DNA of 22,971 nt from Spirogloea muscicola (Eukaryota > Streptophyta > Zygnematophyceae > Spirogloeales > Spirogloeaceae): NCBI GenBank assembly GCA_009602725.1, contig WELB01000021.1:442787-465757 (forward strand), given 5' to 3'. The notes beneath the pieces are model-generated. The model was given only the letters and a program-made list of their open reading frames with translations. It was not told where the DNA came from and ran no database searches. The translations under genes and the position numbers were made by a program. Shown here piece by piece: positions 1-7,900 of the stretch; within the stretch, counting starts at the first letter, position 1; each line of letters starts with the position of its first letter.

Positions 1-1455
1 TCGAGCTTGACGCCTCGTCAAATGCTGCTGCGTGTGGAAATATGTCAACGGGCAATGATCCGTGACAACCGTAAATGCCACACCTTCCAGGTAGCAACGC
101 CAGACGCGTAAGGCGTGCACCACAGCCAGCAATTCCTGCTCGCCCGTAGTGTAATTTCGCTCTTCAGGGATCAGCAGGCGACTCTCAAACGCTAACGGGT
201 GACCCTCTTGCAAGAACACGGCACCAATGCCGGTCAAAGAGGCATCGCAGACGAGTTCACATGGCACGCCTTCACGAGGAAAGGCCAGCACAGGCGGAGA
301 TGTCAACGCCTGCTGTATTCCCTCAAATGCCCTCTGGCATTCGGACGACCAATCCCAAGGTACGTCCTTACGAGTCAGCCTCGTAAGAGGAAGTGCCAAG
401 TTCCCATAGCCTTGTAGGAACTTTCGGAAATGATTTGCGAATCCCAAAAAGGAGCGCAATTGAGGCACAGTTTGTGGCACAGGCCAATCCCGTACGACCG
501 AAGTCTTCTTGGGGTCGACACGTATGCCATCTTTGCCCACGACATGCCCGAGGTATGTCAGCTCTGGCTGGTTAAATGTGCACTTGGACCGCTTGGCATA
601 CTATCGATTTCCACGCAGCAACTGCAGCACTTGGCGCAGGTGCTTCACGTGATCCTCAGGCGTTTTGCTGAACACCAGTATGTCATCCAAGTAAACCAGC
701 ACAAAGTGGTAGAGCAGGGGGCCAAAGACCCTTGACATCACCGCCTGGAACGTAGCCGGTGCATTGGTCAAGCCAAAGCTCAGCACCTTGATCTGAGAAT
801 GTCCAAGCGGCGTACGGAACGCCGACTTCGGAACATCGGCAGGCGTGATTCGAATGTGGTGATACCCACTTGCCAGGTCCAGGGAGCTGAACACCGTAGC
901 CCCTGCAAGCGAATCGAACAGATCATCTATCCGAGGCAATGGGTATCGGTTCTTGATAGTAAGCTCATTCAGAGCCCGATAAGCAATGCACATCCGCAGA
1001 GTGCCATCCTTCTTTTTGACAAAGAGGATGGGTGCTCCATATGGCGACTGAGATGGCTCAATGTAGCCCTTCGCCAGCAGGTCCTCGACCTGGGATTGCA
1101 ATTCTCGAAATTCGAGAGGCTCAGCCGGTACATGGGACGGAAAGGCGGGTTAGCGCCTGGCTCCAATGGAATTGTATGAGCCACACCTCGGTGAGGAGGT
1201 AGACCGTCCGGAAGAGAGTCGGGAAACACATCCGCAAATTCTTCCAGCAGCTTATCAAGAACCTCGCCATGTGACTCCGCAGCATTCACACACAAGTCAG
1301 GCTTAGACTCGTCGTTGAACGCCACCATCACATGAAATGCCATCTGGACAGTGTCCTTGTCAATCAATCGCTTCATCTGCATGGCGGACAGCAGAATGGA
1401 AGCCCCTGCCGCCAGCGGCGGTGCACCAGGGAAGTTGCTTGCAAAGGACACAGCG
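1..1455 (-). pseudogene. E1 pol: linker, reverse transcriptase, RNase H
   Basis: This makes cDNA from the element RNA and degrades the RNA strand. The linker to RT (from about 1455, with EEFADVFPDSLPDGLP) reads in one frame to about 1120. RT continues one frame over with [34 protein letters not shown] and the catalytic box [10 protein letters not shown] (YLDD at 682-693). A TAG at 601-603 interrupts it where sister copies read a sense codon. The same frame then stays open to position 1 through TYLGHV, RSFLGFANHFRKFL and RNase H, including LVCDAS, GEQELLAVVHALR and VTDHCPLTYFHT, so the three usual RNase H acidic residues are present. The frame change near 1120 fits a missing base relative to copy G (CTGAGTCCTCTCGAAT). 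Integrase is outside the window. Confidence 0.92.
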
Positions 1456-3540
1456 CCGCGCGCCACGTTGTACCGTGCAAGTATGGCGTTCAAAATCAAG
1501 GCATGCTGATGTGGCGCAAAGCCAGTCATCTCCCAATATCACATCAAAGGCGACAGTCAACGCAATGGCATAACAAGGCACCTCGGCTTTGTATTGCTGG
1601 ATGCAAATGGGAACCTTGCACAGGCCTAACACATCGGTCGGGTGGCCATCGGCCAATGTCACTCTAGGCAGGCCATCTGCCTGCAAATGCAAGCCAGTGG
1701 AGCACACCAAATCCCTTTTGACGAAGGACACTGAGGCCCCTGAGTCTATGGGGATCCTCGCTGGTGCCGCAGCAACCAGCCCCTCAAAAAGCATAGCGTG
1801 TCCCCCATGGACGCTGCCAAGGAATGGGGTGCGAGCGACATATACCCTGACCGCTGTCGGGTAAGGCCTAAGCCGAGTGGCATCAACGCTACGCCTAAGG
1901 AGCCTGTGTCCCGCCTCGTGCGAGCACAACAGCGACATCCCCGGCGGAGCTTGATCAAGCACGCCGCGCTTCTGTGGCACAATGAAGAACAGCATTTTTT
2001 CAGGCCGACGGCACTCAGGCCAGCTCAGATAGACATCTGCAGCCTTTTGCAAGTCATTGTGGGCAACCCACACAAATAGAGGCCCTCCGGCCTCCAGACC
2101 TTGCAGTAAAGCAGAAATGGAGCGCACAACCGGTATGTTGGTTGGCGGGCCAGCGATGCCAGCAAGATCAAACAGCTCAAGTGCGTCTGGCTGAATTAGA
2201 TGGCTTGCAGAGGTAGGGGTCAAGCACTCACGCTTGCTCCTAGAATTGCCCTGGTCCCGGCCCATAGGGCGCTGTGGACGTGGCCGTGAGGAAGAGGGAC
2301 CTGCCGCCGGGCAGTCCCTGAGCTGATGGCTCTTGGCACCGCACTTGAAGCACCCAGCGCCTTCCACCCGCGGCTTGGGGAAGTCGCCTTGAGGTCGAGC
2401 GTTCAAGCCGTGCCTCGGGTCGAACCGCTTCTTGCTTCGTTCTGCATCGAAGCCGCCTGCCTCCAGCAGGGGACGCTTGCCTGGACCGGCAATGTCAGGC
2501 GTGCTGAGCACCTTGCGGGCGTCCTCCACCATCTTGGTGAAGTCCGTGACCGGTTGTGCCGTTGCGGAGTCCACCGCGACCCAATTGCGAAACCGAGAAG
2601 GCAGTCCAGCCTTGAATCGTTGGCATTGGTCGATTGGCTTCATCGGCTCGCTGCGCAGCTTAGACAGCAGCAGCCGAAAGCGCAGCACATAGGGCTCAAA
2701 GCCCTCGCTCCCCTCGCCCCTCATGCGCAGAGCATCCAGCTCATCGCGGGCGCGCAGCTCCGCGTGTGGCCAATCCGCCGACGTAGGCGAGCTGCAGAAG
2801 AAGTCCCAGTCACCGGACTCCTCAGGCGTAGAGCTTTTCTTCAAGGTGCTCCACCACTCCCGGGGCTCCCCTGAGAGGTAGGTGGCAGCGAGGCGCACGC
2901 GTGCCCCCGCGTCCGTGTTGGAGCAGACGAACCTTTCGTCCATCTCGTCCAGCCATGATTGCAAGCCTCCCCGATCATCGTGACCGGAGAACTGCCGTGG
3001 TGCATGGGCCCTGGCAAGTCCATGCTCAGGGTTGCCACTGCTCTTGCGCATATGCTGCAACGAGGCATCCACCTCTTGCATGCGCCGCGCCTCGGCGCGC
3101 AGCTGGACGAGGAGGGTGCGCTGCTCCGCGCAGATCCTCGCAAGGAGACGATGTTGAGCCGGGTCCGTCGCAGACTGGGCTGCCGCCAGATCTCGAGTGA
3201 GGAGTGCAACGCGTTGCAAGTCCCCAGCCGACAAGCCCTCCAGGCCTCCGGCTCCCGGCTCCACGCGCCCCTCGTGGGCGTGCCCCGCTTGGGCGTGCCC
3301 CTCGTGGGCGTGCCCCTCGTGGGCGTGCCCCGCTCGGGCGTGCCCCTCGTGGGCGTGCCCCTCGTGGTTGTGCCCCTCGTGGGCGTGCTCCGCAGCAGCC
3401 ACTGCCGCAGCAGCTGGCCCTGCAGCAGCCGCTGCCTCAGCAGCCGACCGCTCTGCCTCCCTCGGAGGGCTCGGCCGCGCACTGGACGTGTGTGAGACCA
3501 TGCTGGCTGAAGAACACTGAGTGATCAATTCAGGCTCCAC
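1360..3540 (-). CDS. Gag-protease polyprotein of E1
   Basis: The product is 726 residues. Gag packages element RNA into cytoplasmic virus-like particles, and the aspartic protease cleaves the polyprotein. An alanine-rich stretch (about 33-50) precedes eight pentapeptide repeats of the HEGHA type (52-91). A Gag core (about 180-345) includes SGEPREWW and FKAGLPSRF. A CX2CX4HX4C zinc knuckle lies at 397-410 (CFKCGAKSHQLRDC). The protease active site is IPIDSGAS (596-603), with a downstream ILGDDWL (668-674). The start at 3540 gives an ME... N-terminus like the E2 Gag; Met14 (3501) is an alternative. Homology to sister copies ends near residue 693, so the last ~33 residues look like out-of-frame read-through after a frame change near 1450. 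The linker to RT continues in another frame. Confidence 0.88.
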   Translation of the reverse strand: MEPELITQCSSASMVSHTSSARPSPPREAERSAAEAAAAAGPAAAAVAAAEHAHEGHNHEGHAHEGHARAGHAHEGHAHEGHAQAGHAHEGRVEPGAGGLEGLSAGDLQRVALLTRDLAAAQSATDPAQHRLLARICAEQRTLLVQLRAEARRMQEVDASLQHMRKSSGNPEHGLARAHAPRQFSGHDDRGGLQSWLDEMDERFVCSNTDAGARVRLAATYLSGEPREWWSTLKKSSTPEESGDWDFFCSSPTSADWPHAELRARDELDALRMRGEGSEGFEPYVLRFRLLLSKLRSEPMKPIDQCQRFKAGLPSRFRNWVAVDSATAQPVTDFTKMVEDARKVLSTPDIAGPGKRPLLEAGGFDAERSKKRFDPRHGLNARPQGDFPKPRVEGAGCFKCGAKSHQLRDCPAAGPSSSRPRPQRPMGRDQGNSRSKRECLTPTSASHLIQPDALELFDLAGIAGPPTNIPVVRSISALLQGLEAGGPLFVWVAHNDLQKAADVYLSWPECRRPEKMLFFIVPQKRGVLDQAPPGMSLLCSHEAGHRLLRRSVDATRLRPYPTAVRVYVARTPFLGSVHGGHAMLFEGLVAAAPARIPIDSGASVSFVKRDLVCSTGLHLQADGLPRVTLADGHPTDVLGLCKVPICIQQYKAEVPCYAIALTVAFDVILGDDWLCATSACLDFERHTCTVQRGARRCVLCKQLPWCTAAGGRGFHSAVRHADEAID
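3268..3387 (-). repeat. 15-bp minisatellite coding HEGHA repeats in Gag
   Basis: Eight tandem 15-bp units encode pentapeptides of the type HEGHA, with variants HEGHN, RAGHA, QAGHA and HEGRV. The plus strand shows the unit as repeated CCCCTCGTGGGCGTG. The tract keeps the Gag frame because each unit is five codons. Confidence 0.95.
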
Positions 3541-3987
3541 CAGTCAGCAAATCACACACTCCATACTGCAATACAGGACATCGCAAGACTGGTGCACCAG
3601 CGAGCGAGCAAGCAAGGCAGCGCGCAACTCCACACCTCAATCAGCAGGCAGGCAGACAGCCGCAAATATGACCAGGACCGATGCTCACGGTCACTGCTGG
3701 CCACACGACTGACCTTACCACACAAAGGCTGCAGACTCAAGCCACACCTCAGAAGGAGCGAACGCAGCAAGTGGTCCTCAAGGCTCAGTCGATCAATGGT
3801 GTTGGTCGTTGCTGGCTCACAGCGCGAAGATGGCTCCGCACCCGGCGCTTCCGCTGAGCCGCCTCACGAACCAACGTCTGGCAAGCACTTTATCTTTGAC
3901 AGAAAAAAGTCAGGCCAGCACATCAGGGTGATCCTTGCATCATCAGCGGCGAGCACAATAAGTCACAAGCGCGATGGATGCAAGACC
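3541..3987 (-). other. E1 untranslated leader
   Basis: The 447 bases between the PBS and the Gag start hold no frame resembling a retroelement protein. Packaging and dimerisation signals usually lie here in LTR elements, but I cannot identify any. Nothing else recognisable. Confidence 0.6.
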
Positions 3988-4000
3988 GCCTCTGATACCA
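3988..4000 (-). other. E1 primer-binding site, tRNA-iMet type
   Basis: Two bases after the LTR the minus strand reads TGGTATCAGAGGC. The first 11 bases (TGGTATCAGAG) match the complement of the 3' end of plant-type initiator methionine tRNA, the commonest primer for plant LTR retrotransposons. This is where reverse transcription of the minus strand would be primed. The match weakens after base 11. Confidence 0.88.
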
Positions 4001-4002
4001 AA

Positions 4003-4525
4003 TGTAAGGTACCTCGCCCTACACACGCAGTTAGGGTGAGCAGTCCTTCTTGAGTTCGGCTGTAGGGGTTTAGGGACCAACCCACTACACAGGCAAAGCA
4101 CTAGCGCATAGGCGCAGCGGAAGACAGGCCCCGTGGCGCCGCCGTCCGTCGGCGACTCCACCTCCTGGGCGCAGGCCGGCGTAGCAGGCCCCGCAGCAAG
4201 GTGCGGCGGCGGCTGCGGCGGCGAGCAGCGGCAAGGCTGCTCCTAGGCTTTACCGGCTCGAACTCCCCTCTAGCCTCCAAGGCTCTTCGTGCTTCCCCGT
4301 GCCACCCCCCTCCAGGGGTGTGAGCGGGTCGCCCCAAGGCCTGCCCTTGCGGGCGGGCCCAAGATCCTCCCTTGAACGGGCGGATCCTAGCGAGGGTATT
4401 TCTGGACGGGCGGGCCACTTGCCCGGCAAGCCAGCCCGCCACCTGGCGGGCCCACTTGTCCCAAATAGCCGGTCATGTAATGCCAACAGAGCCATGTGGC
4501 TTAACCAAATGGCTGGTTCATTACA
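4003..4525 (-). repeat. 5' LTR of E1 (family LTR-A), 523 bp
   Basis: Reading on the minus strand, the LTR starts TGTAATGAACC at 4525 and ends GGTACCTTACA at 4003, so it has TG...CA termini. It aligns by eye over its whole length, at roughly 85% identity, with the plus-strand copy at 11141-11668. Both contain a GGGCCCGCC...CTTGGGGCGACCCGCTC block, a GCCGCCGCACCTTGCT block and the end block TGCGTGTGTAGGGCGAGGT. The PBS begins 2 nt inside the low-coordinate end, which fixes this as the 5' LTR. I see no clear TATA box. LTRs of this kind normally carry the element's promoter and polyadenylation signal, but neither can be located here by eye. Confidence 0.92.
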
Positions 4526-4892
4526 CCAGGGGACACGACGGATCTGCCAGACGCAGCCGCGCGCGAGCGAAGCGGCGCCTGGCGGCTGGAGGGAAACTCC
4601 AGGGGACAGACGGATCTGCCAGACGCTCCCGCGCGCGCAAGAAGCGGCGCCTGGCGGATGGATTCAAATTCCCGGACGATGCCGCGCGCAAGCGAAGCAG
4701 CGTCCCTCGGACAACCTGGCGGGCGAGGCCGCCTGCACGTGCGATATGGAGCCTAGGGGCTTCGGACCGTGCTTAGCTACACAGAGTGCAGCAAAATTAC
4801 CCGCACCGTTTGAGGACTCCAAACTGTAGATACGATGCGCCCATGTAAGGTTACCGGCACCGTTGGCACGCCAAAACGGGGGGAACGTTACA
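4526..4892 (-). repeat. Truncated LTR-D, 5' part, minus orientation
   Basis: The minus strand starts at 4892 with TGTAACGTTCC followed by GTGCCAACGGTGCCGGTAA. It runs in parallel with the LTR-D starts at 4963 and 15812 through the block TAGCTAAGCACGGTCCGAAG (near 4768-4787). It stops at the E1 LTR (4525), so E1 may have inserted into it. The distal part contains a 72-bp tandem duplication (see 4537-4680). Confidence 0.8.
4537..4680. repeat. 72-bp tandem repeat, two copies plus a partial
   Basis: GACGGATCTGCCAGACGC begins at 4537 and again at 4609. Each is followed by a CGCGCGC...GAAGCGGCGCCTGGCGG segment. A third, eroded unit follows at about 4676-4730. It lies in the upstream half of an LTR-D fragment. 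Confidence 0.85.
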
Positions 4893-4962
4893 CAAACCGT
4901 CTGGAAGAGCATTGGGAAACACATCCGAAAAGTTCGCCAACAAATCGTCAAGAGCCGCACCA
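4893..4962 (-). pseudogene. 70-bp pol scrap (protease-RT linker)
   Basis: On the minus strand this reads HGAALDDLLANFSDVFPNAL, which matches the linker before RT in E1 (LDKLLEEFADVFPDSL) and in G (HGAAIDSLLAEF). It is bounded exactly on both sides by LTR-D 5' ends pointing outward (4892 and 4963). The rest of that pol is absent nearby. Confidence 0.8.
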
Positions 4963-5171
4963 TGTAACGTGTTCCCCCGTTTGAGAGTGCTGACGGGGCC
5001 GGTGATCTTACATGAACGTATCGTATCTAACGTTTGGAGGTCCCAAATGGTATCGGTAGCTTTGCTCCACTGTATGTCGCTAAGAACGGTCCAAAGCCCC
5101 CAGGTTCCGTATCGCACGTGCACCAACCAGGAGGCGCTGCTTCGCGCCCCCTTGGCGCCGCCAGGAGGCGC
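4963..5171 (+). repeat. Truncated LTR-D, 5' part, plus orientation
   Basis: It begins TGTAACGTGTTCCCCCGTTT at 4963 and follows the LTR-D copy at 15812 through CGTTTGGAGGTCCC, CACTGTATGTCGCTAAG and GTGCACCAACCAGGAGGCG. Homology fades in the GC-rich repeat area. The sequence then becomes E2 gag in antisense, with a junction somewhere in 5145-5175. Confidence 0.8.
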
Positions 5172-5432
5172 CGCTTTAGGCACACGGGAAATAAGCGTTC
5201 GTACCTCATCACGCAGCGCCCCCAACACGAGGGCCGCGTGCGGATCCCCACCCGGGATCGCAGCCTCAACTTGCTCCCTCAGGTGCTCTAGGCGCCGCGC
5301 CTCGGCGGAAGTCAGGCCGTCCAGTCCGAGCGCTTGGAGCTCCGACAGCTCGTTCGCCACCTGCTCGACCTCGGCCGGTGGTACTGCCGGCGGAGGGGCG
5401 CTAGGTTGCGCACTTGAGACTGCGGACTCCAT
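5172..5432 (-). pseudogene. E2 gag, N-terminal fragment
   Basis: A minus-strand frame from ATG 5432 encodes about 87 residues of Gag-like sequence: a proline- and alanine-rich start (SAVSSAQPSAPPPAVPPAEV) and an acidic, probably helical segment (LTSAEARRLEHLREQVEAAI, then VLGALRDEVRTLISR). E1 Gag has comparable helical sequence (LLTRDLAAAQ..., LLVQLRAEARRMQEV) at the same stage, but lacks this N-terminus. The Gag core, zinc knuckle and everything beyond are missing because the frame runs into LTR-D antisense near 5172. I call it gag from its position behind an LTR and PBS and from this composition, not from a conserved motif. Confidence 0.65.
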
Positions 5433-6021
5433 GTCTTCACAGCCTTGAGTCCGCGAACTCCATGTTTTTTACACCAACACAACAAGGGCTAAGTCAGTGG
5501 CGGGCATAAGACATACCGCGAATAAATAAACTACCACAATATGACTGTGCAAGCTGGTGCCCCAGGCAAGGAGAGTGATCATGGCAGCGCGCAAGTCATA
5601 TCCCCATAACGCAAAGCCGCACGCGCAGCCGAGGGAGGGACCACGACTAGGTACGGATCAGCCTCTGGTACAGGGCCAGACTTCGCCGCCCAGCGGCGAT
5701 CAACTCCTTGTCATGCAAACAGGCAATCCGCCGACCGCTGGTCGTCTCGCAGGCGAAATGCTGACCTGGCAATTGCGATTGCCGCCGGGGTAGAGGATCA
5801 GTCGACCTTGGACGGCCCCGGACGCGTGGATGAAGCGAGCGAGTGGACAACGACACCATTCGGCCCGCCGATGCAGATCCACGAGTACACTCTGACAAGG
5901 AATCTCAATTGACAAGAAATAATAAGCGCCAGAGCATCAGGAACCTTGCATTGTCAGCCGTAAGCCTGCATTCTTAGCCGTATCATTACAAAACATACGA
6001 GGATATCTAGTTGCAAGGACT
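5433..6021 (-). other. E2 untranslated leader
   Basis: About 590 bases between PBS and gag start. No retroelement protein motif is visible in any frame. A short minus-strand start at 5460 stops after eight codons. Confidence 0.5.
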
Positions 6022-6033
6022 CCTCTGATATCA
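6022..6033 (-). other. E2 primer-binding site, tRNA-iMet-like
   Basis: One base after the LTR the minus strand reads TGATATCAGAGG. It differs from the E1 PBS (TGGTATCAGAGG) only at the third base, so it is probably a decayed initiator-Met site. Confidence 0.78.
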
Positions 6034-6034
6034 A

Positions 6035-6736
6035 TGTGACGTCCTGGTCCCGATACACGCTGTCAGGGCTTAGTACGTCATAATTGGACTTCGGACCTGG
6101 GGGGGATTCATGGACTACCCCCCTACAGAGTGGATATGCCAGTGCACACAAATAAGTACGAGCATACCGCGCAGCGAATTTCTTCCACTGAGGCACCGCC
6201 AGAAGGCGGCGGCTCTGGCTTAGTAGCTGTCCCAGAGATGGGGCGCAACCACGGCACTTACGGAGAGCCGGCGATGGGTGCAGCGACGAGCTGCATCGAC
6301 GGGCTGAGCAGCAGACGGCAGCAGCAGGGCTGTGGCGGCGGCTGCGGCAGCAGGCAAGCAGGGCTGTACCTCTCTCGGCGTCACTGGTCCGACTGAGCAG
6401 TCTGGCCTCGGCCTACTACAGATAGCGTTTCACATGCCAGCCCTCGCCCAAAGGGGTGACGAGGGTCGTCCCAGGGCCCACCCTCGGACGGACGGGCCCA
6501 ACAATAGGGATACGAAGTAGCGTGGGTGACGAGGGAGCCCCAGGGGCCCAACCTCGGCGGGGCTCGCCCAACAATGGGGATGCCGGGTCCCACCCTCGGA
6601 GAGCGAGCCCGACATCGGGAATAGCTACACAGGGTGCAGCGGAGTGACCGGCACCTGAGGGGACGCCCCAACGGTGACGAAACGATAGTGGAAGGTCACC
6701 GGCACCGTTGGCACGCCCAAACGGCGAAACGTTACA
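6035..6736 (-). repeat. 5' LTR of E2 (family LTR-B), 702 bp
   Basis: Minus strand: starts TGTAACGTTTCGCCGTTTGG at 6736 and ends GGGACCAGGACGTCACA at 6035. It aligns along its length with the solo LTR-B at 13525-14203. Shared blocks, given in plus-strand sense, include AGTCTGGCCTCGGCCTACTA, GACATCGGGAATAGCTACAC and CACCGTTGGCACGCCC. A block of GGGCCC-bounded tandem units (about 6475-6628) has three units here against two in the solo copy. The PBS next to 6035 identifies it as the 5' LTR. Confidence 0.9.
6475..6628. repeat. LTR-B internal tandem repeat, three units
   Basis: Units start GGGCCCACCCTCGG (6475), GGGCCCAACCTCGG (about 6546) and GGTCCCACCCTCGG (about 6589). Each is followed by a GCCC(A/G)ACA segment. 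Unit spacing is about 71 and 43 bp, the first unit carrying extra sequence. The solo LTR-B at 13.98-14.09 kb has two units. Confidence 0.8.
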
Positions 6737-7286
6737 GAGGGGTTGGCCGCGCGAGCCCAACCCGACGGGCAGACCTGTCGAGAGAAAGGCCCACCCCGAA
6801 GGGAGTAAGGCCGCTTGCGCGCCTTCTGGCCAGTAAGGCGCTTTCAGGAAGGGCGGTGGCTGGAAAAGGCCGGCCCAGAGAAAAGAATTGGCAAAGTGCG
6901 AGGGGGCCAGGGAACTCGCTAAAACACACACGGAATCAAGGAGCTACGGAACACTTAGTAACCCCTTCTATTCCCGAAGGGCGCGCCGCACGAGGCTCAC
7001 CCCGAGGATTTGACCTGTCGGAAGGCCAACGCCCATCGGAGCCGCCCTGTCGGTAGGCCCACGCTGGGGGGGCCGACCTGGCGGAAGGCCCACGCCGGGG
7101 GGCCGACCTGTCGGACCGGCCCACGCCGAGGGGCCGACCTGTACAGGCGCCAGGGTGGACACCGAGCCACCGAGGCCCTCGTGCAGAACCACCTGGCCAG
7201 GCCAGGTCGGTCACATGCTAATCAAGTAAGCGTGAACACCGAGTAAGCCGTAAGCATTGACGTTCACAGTAAGTGGGAACGTTACC
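6737..7286 (-). repeat. LTR-E, 3' LTR of element E3, truncated
   Basis: It lies directly after a polypurine tract on the minus strand and begins GGTAACGTTCCCACTTACTG at 7286; the usual first T of TGTAACG appears as G. It continues to 6737, where it meets the E2 LTR-B start without a CA end, so its tail is missing. It holds a 31-bp tandem repeat (7010-7145). At about 6830-6955 it also holds a module shared with the foldback region near 20.8 kb (GAAAAGAATT, GGGGCCAGGG, CTTAGTAACCCCT). Confidence 0.72.
7010..7145. repeat. 31-bp tandem repeat in LTR-E, about 4.5 units
   Basis: Four units of 30-32 bp follow the pattern GACCTGTCGGAAGGCC, CACGC, GGGGGGCC, and a partial fifth begins at about 7135. 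A related, more distant unit lies near 6773 (GACCTGTCGAGAGAAAGGCC). Confidence 0.88.
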
Positions 7287-7302
7287 TTTCTCCCCCCACT
7301 TA
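7287..7302 (-). other. Polypurine tract of E3
   Basis: The minus strand reads AAGTGGGGGGAGAAA immediately before the LTR-E start. This is the expected plus-strand priming site of an LTR retrotransposon, and its position after the chromodomain remnant fits. Confidence 0.75.
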
Positions 7303-7640
7303 GATGTTCACGTCCGCGGGATTAGGAAACAGTAAATGGAGCTGACATACGACGGTTGCGGACTTTACGTTGCGGAGGGGAGTTACCACCCTGTGTTCAG
7401 CGAACAACTTCACGAGATACTCACGGGTCTTACGCCCACGGAACGGTCTCGGTGAGAATTTCCTCCACCTCACACTCAAGCTCATCCTCGAGCAAGATAG
7501 GGGTTAGGGGCGGTTGCACGCGGCCATCCGAGTTTAAGGTCCAAAGCTGGGATACGTGGAAGTCATTGTGAGTCTTCCACCCTACCTGTAACGTTTTCCG
7601 GTTTGTGAGCGAAAAACAAAATTGTAATGCGTAGGTATTT
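7300..7640 (-). pseudogene. E3 pol C-terminus with chromodomain remnant
   Basis: Minus-strand frames show the integrase C-terminal tail and a chromodomain. One frame has LQVGWKTHNDFHVSQL, then GRVQPPLTPILLEDELECEV and VEEIL (about 7600-7455). After a frame shift another has RGRKTREYLVKLF (about 7445-7405) and RNVKSA. The order (FHVSQL, a proline-rich linker, EVEEIL, then a basic segment and EYLVKW-like core) is the same as in element H (15.35-15.58 kb). Chromodomains in this place define chromoviruses and are thought to direct insertion by binding modified histones. The domain is broken: there is a frame change in the middle, and the WxPxxN segment of the fold is not recognisable. Confidence 0.75.
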
Positions 7641-7900
7641 TGGCCGTAAGCTCCGTGCCGGACGGCACGAACCGCCCTGTCAGTCGTGCTGTTGTCGTTC
7701 CGTGTAGGCTCGTCCGGGTGGCTTCGCATGCTCCAATCACGTTTGGCCCAGACATGCTTGGCGGCATGTGTGGGCCCGGACGCCACCGGCGGCATGTTCG
7801 GCCGCAGCCATGCTCGGCCATGCCCGGCCACGACCATGCCCGGTGGCATGCTCTGCTGCGGCCATGCTCCAGGGCGCCTGCTGGAGGAGACAGCTCATGG
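7641..7900. other. Unassigned, GCCATG/GGCATG-rich stretch
   Basis: No coding homology recognised. At about 7755-7870 the heptamers and hexamers GCCATGC, GGCATG and CGGCC recur many times in both orientations, giving short hairpin potential. Confidence 0.4.

Larger units (their letters stand above)
1..4525 (-). mobile_element. Element E1: Ty3/gypsy-type LTR retrotransposon, 5' part
   Basis: On the minus strand the order is 5' LTR (4525-4003), PBS (4000-3988), a 447-bp leader, Gag-protease (3540-1360), then RT and RNase H to the window edge. Protease before RT before RNase H is compatible with Ty3/gypsy or copia at this stage, but the RT sequence and the matching integrase and chromodomain in sister copies (F, H, J) point to Ty3/gypsy. 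Integrase and the 3' LTR would lie beyond position 1. It is the least damaged element here. One long open frame holds Gag and protease, and only two apparent frame changes (near 1450 and 1120) plus one TAG (601-603) interrupt the rest. Target duplications cannot be tested because the other end is missing. Confidence 0.93.
5172..6736 (-). mobile_element. Element E2: LTR retrotransposon remnant
   Basis: On the minus strand: LTR-B (6736-6035), PBS (6033-6022), a leader of about 600 bp, then a gag start at 5432 cut off at about 5172. Only the 5' end survives. Its LTR is the same family as the solo copy at 13525-14203. Confidence 0.85.

Noticed and set aside
1445-1460. Programmed +1 frameshift joining Gag-protease to RT
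   Set aside because: Not ruled out, but no slippery heptamer is evident. The position after protease is unusual, and E1 has another frame change and a stop nearby, so mutation is simpler.
2959-3524. Plus-strand frames with repetitive GRAPRGRAP or VGVPL patterns
   Set aside because: These are antisense readings of the HEGHA minisatellite in Gag.
4299-4829. Plus-strand open frame of 176 residues with arginine/lysine-rich repeats
   Set aside because: It runs through the E1 LTR and an LTR-D fragment in antisense; the basic repeats come from the 72-bp tandem repeat.
6700-6736. GCACCGTTGGCACGCCC...GTTACA as a terminal inverted repeat of a DNA transposon, pairing with TGTAACG...GTGCCAACGGTGC starts elsewhere
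   Set aside because: These are the same LTR 5' end in opposite orientations. The PBS beside 6035 and the polypurine tract before 15717 show they are LTRs.
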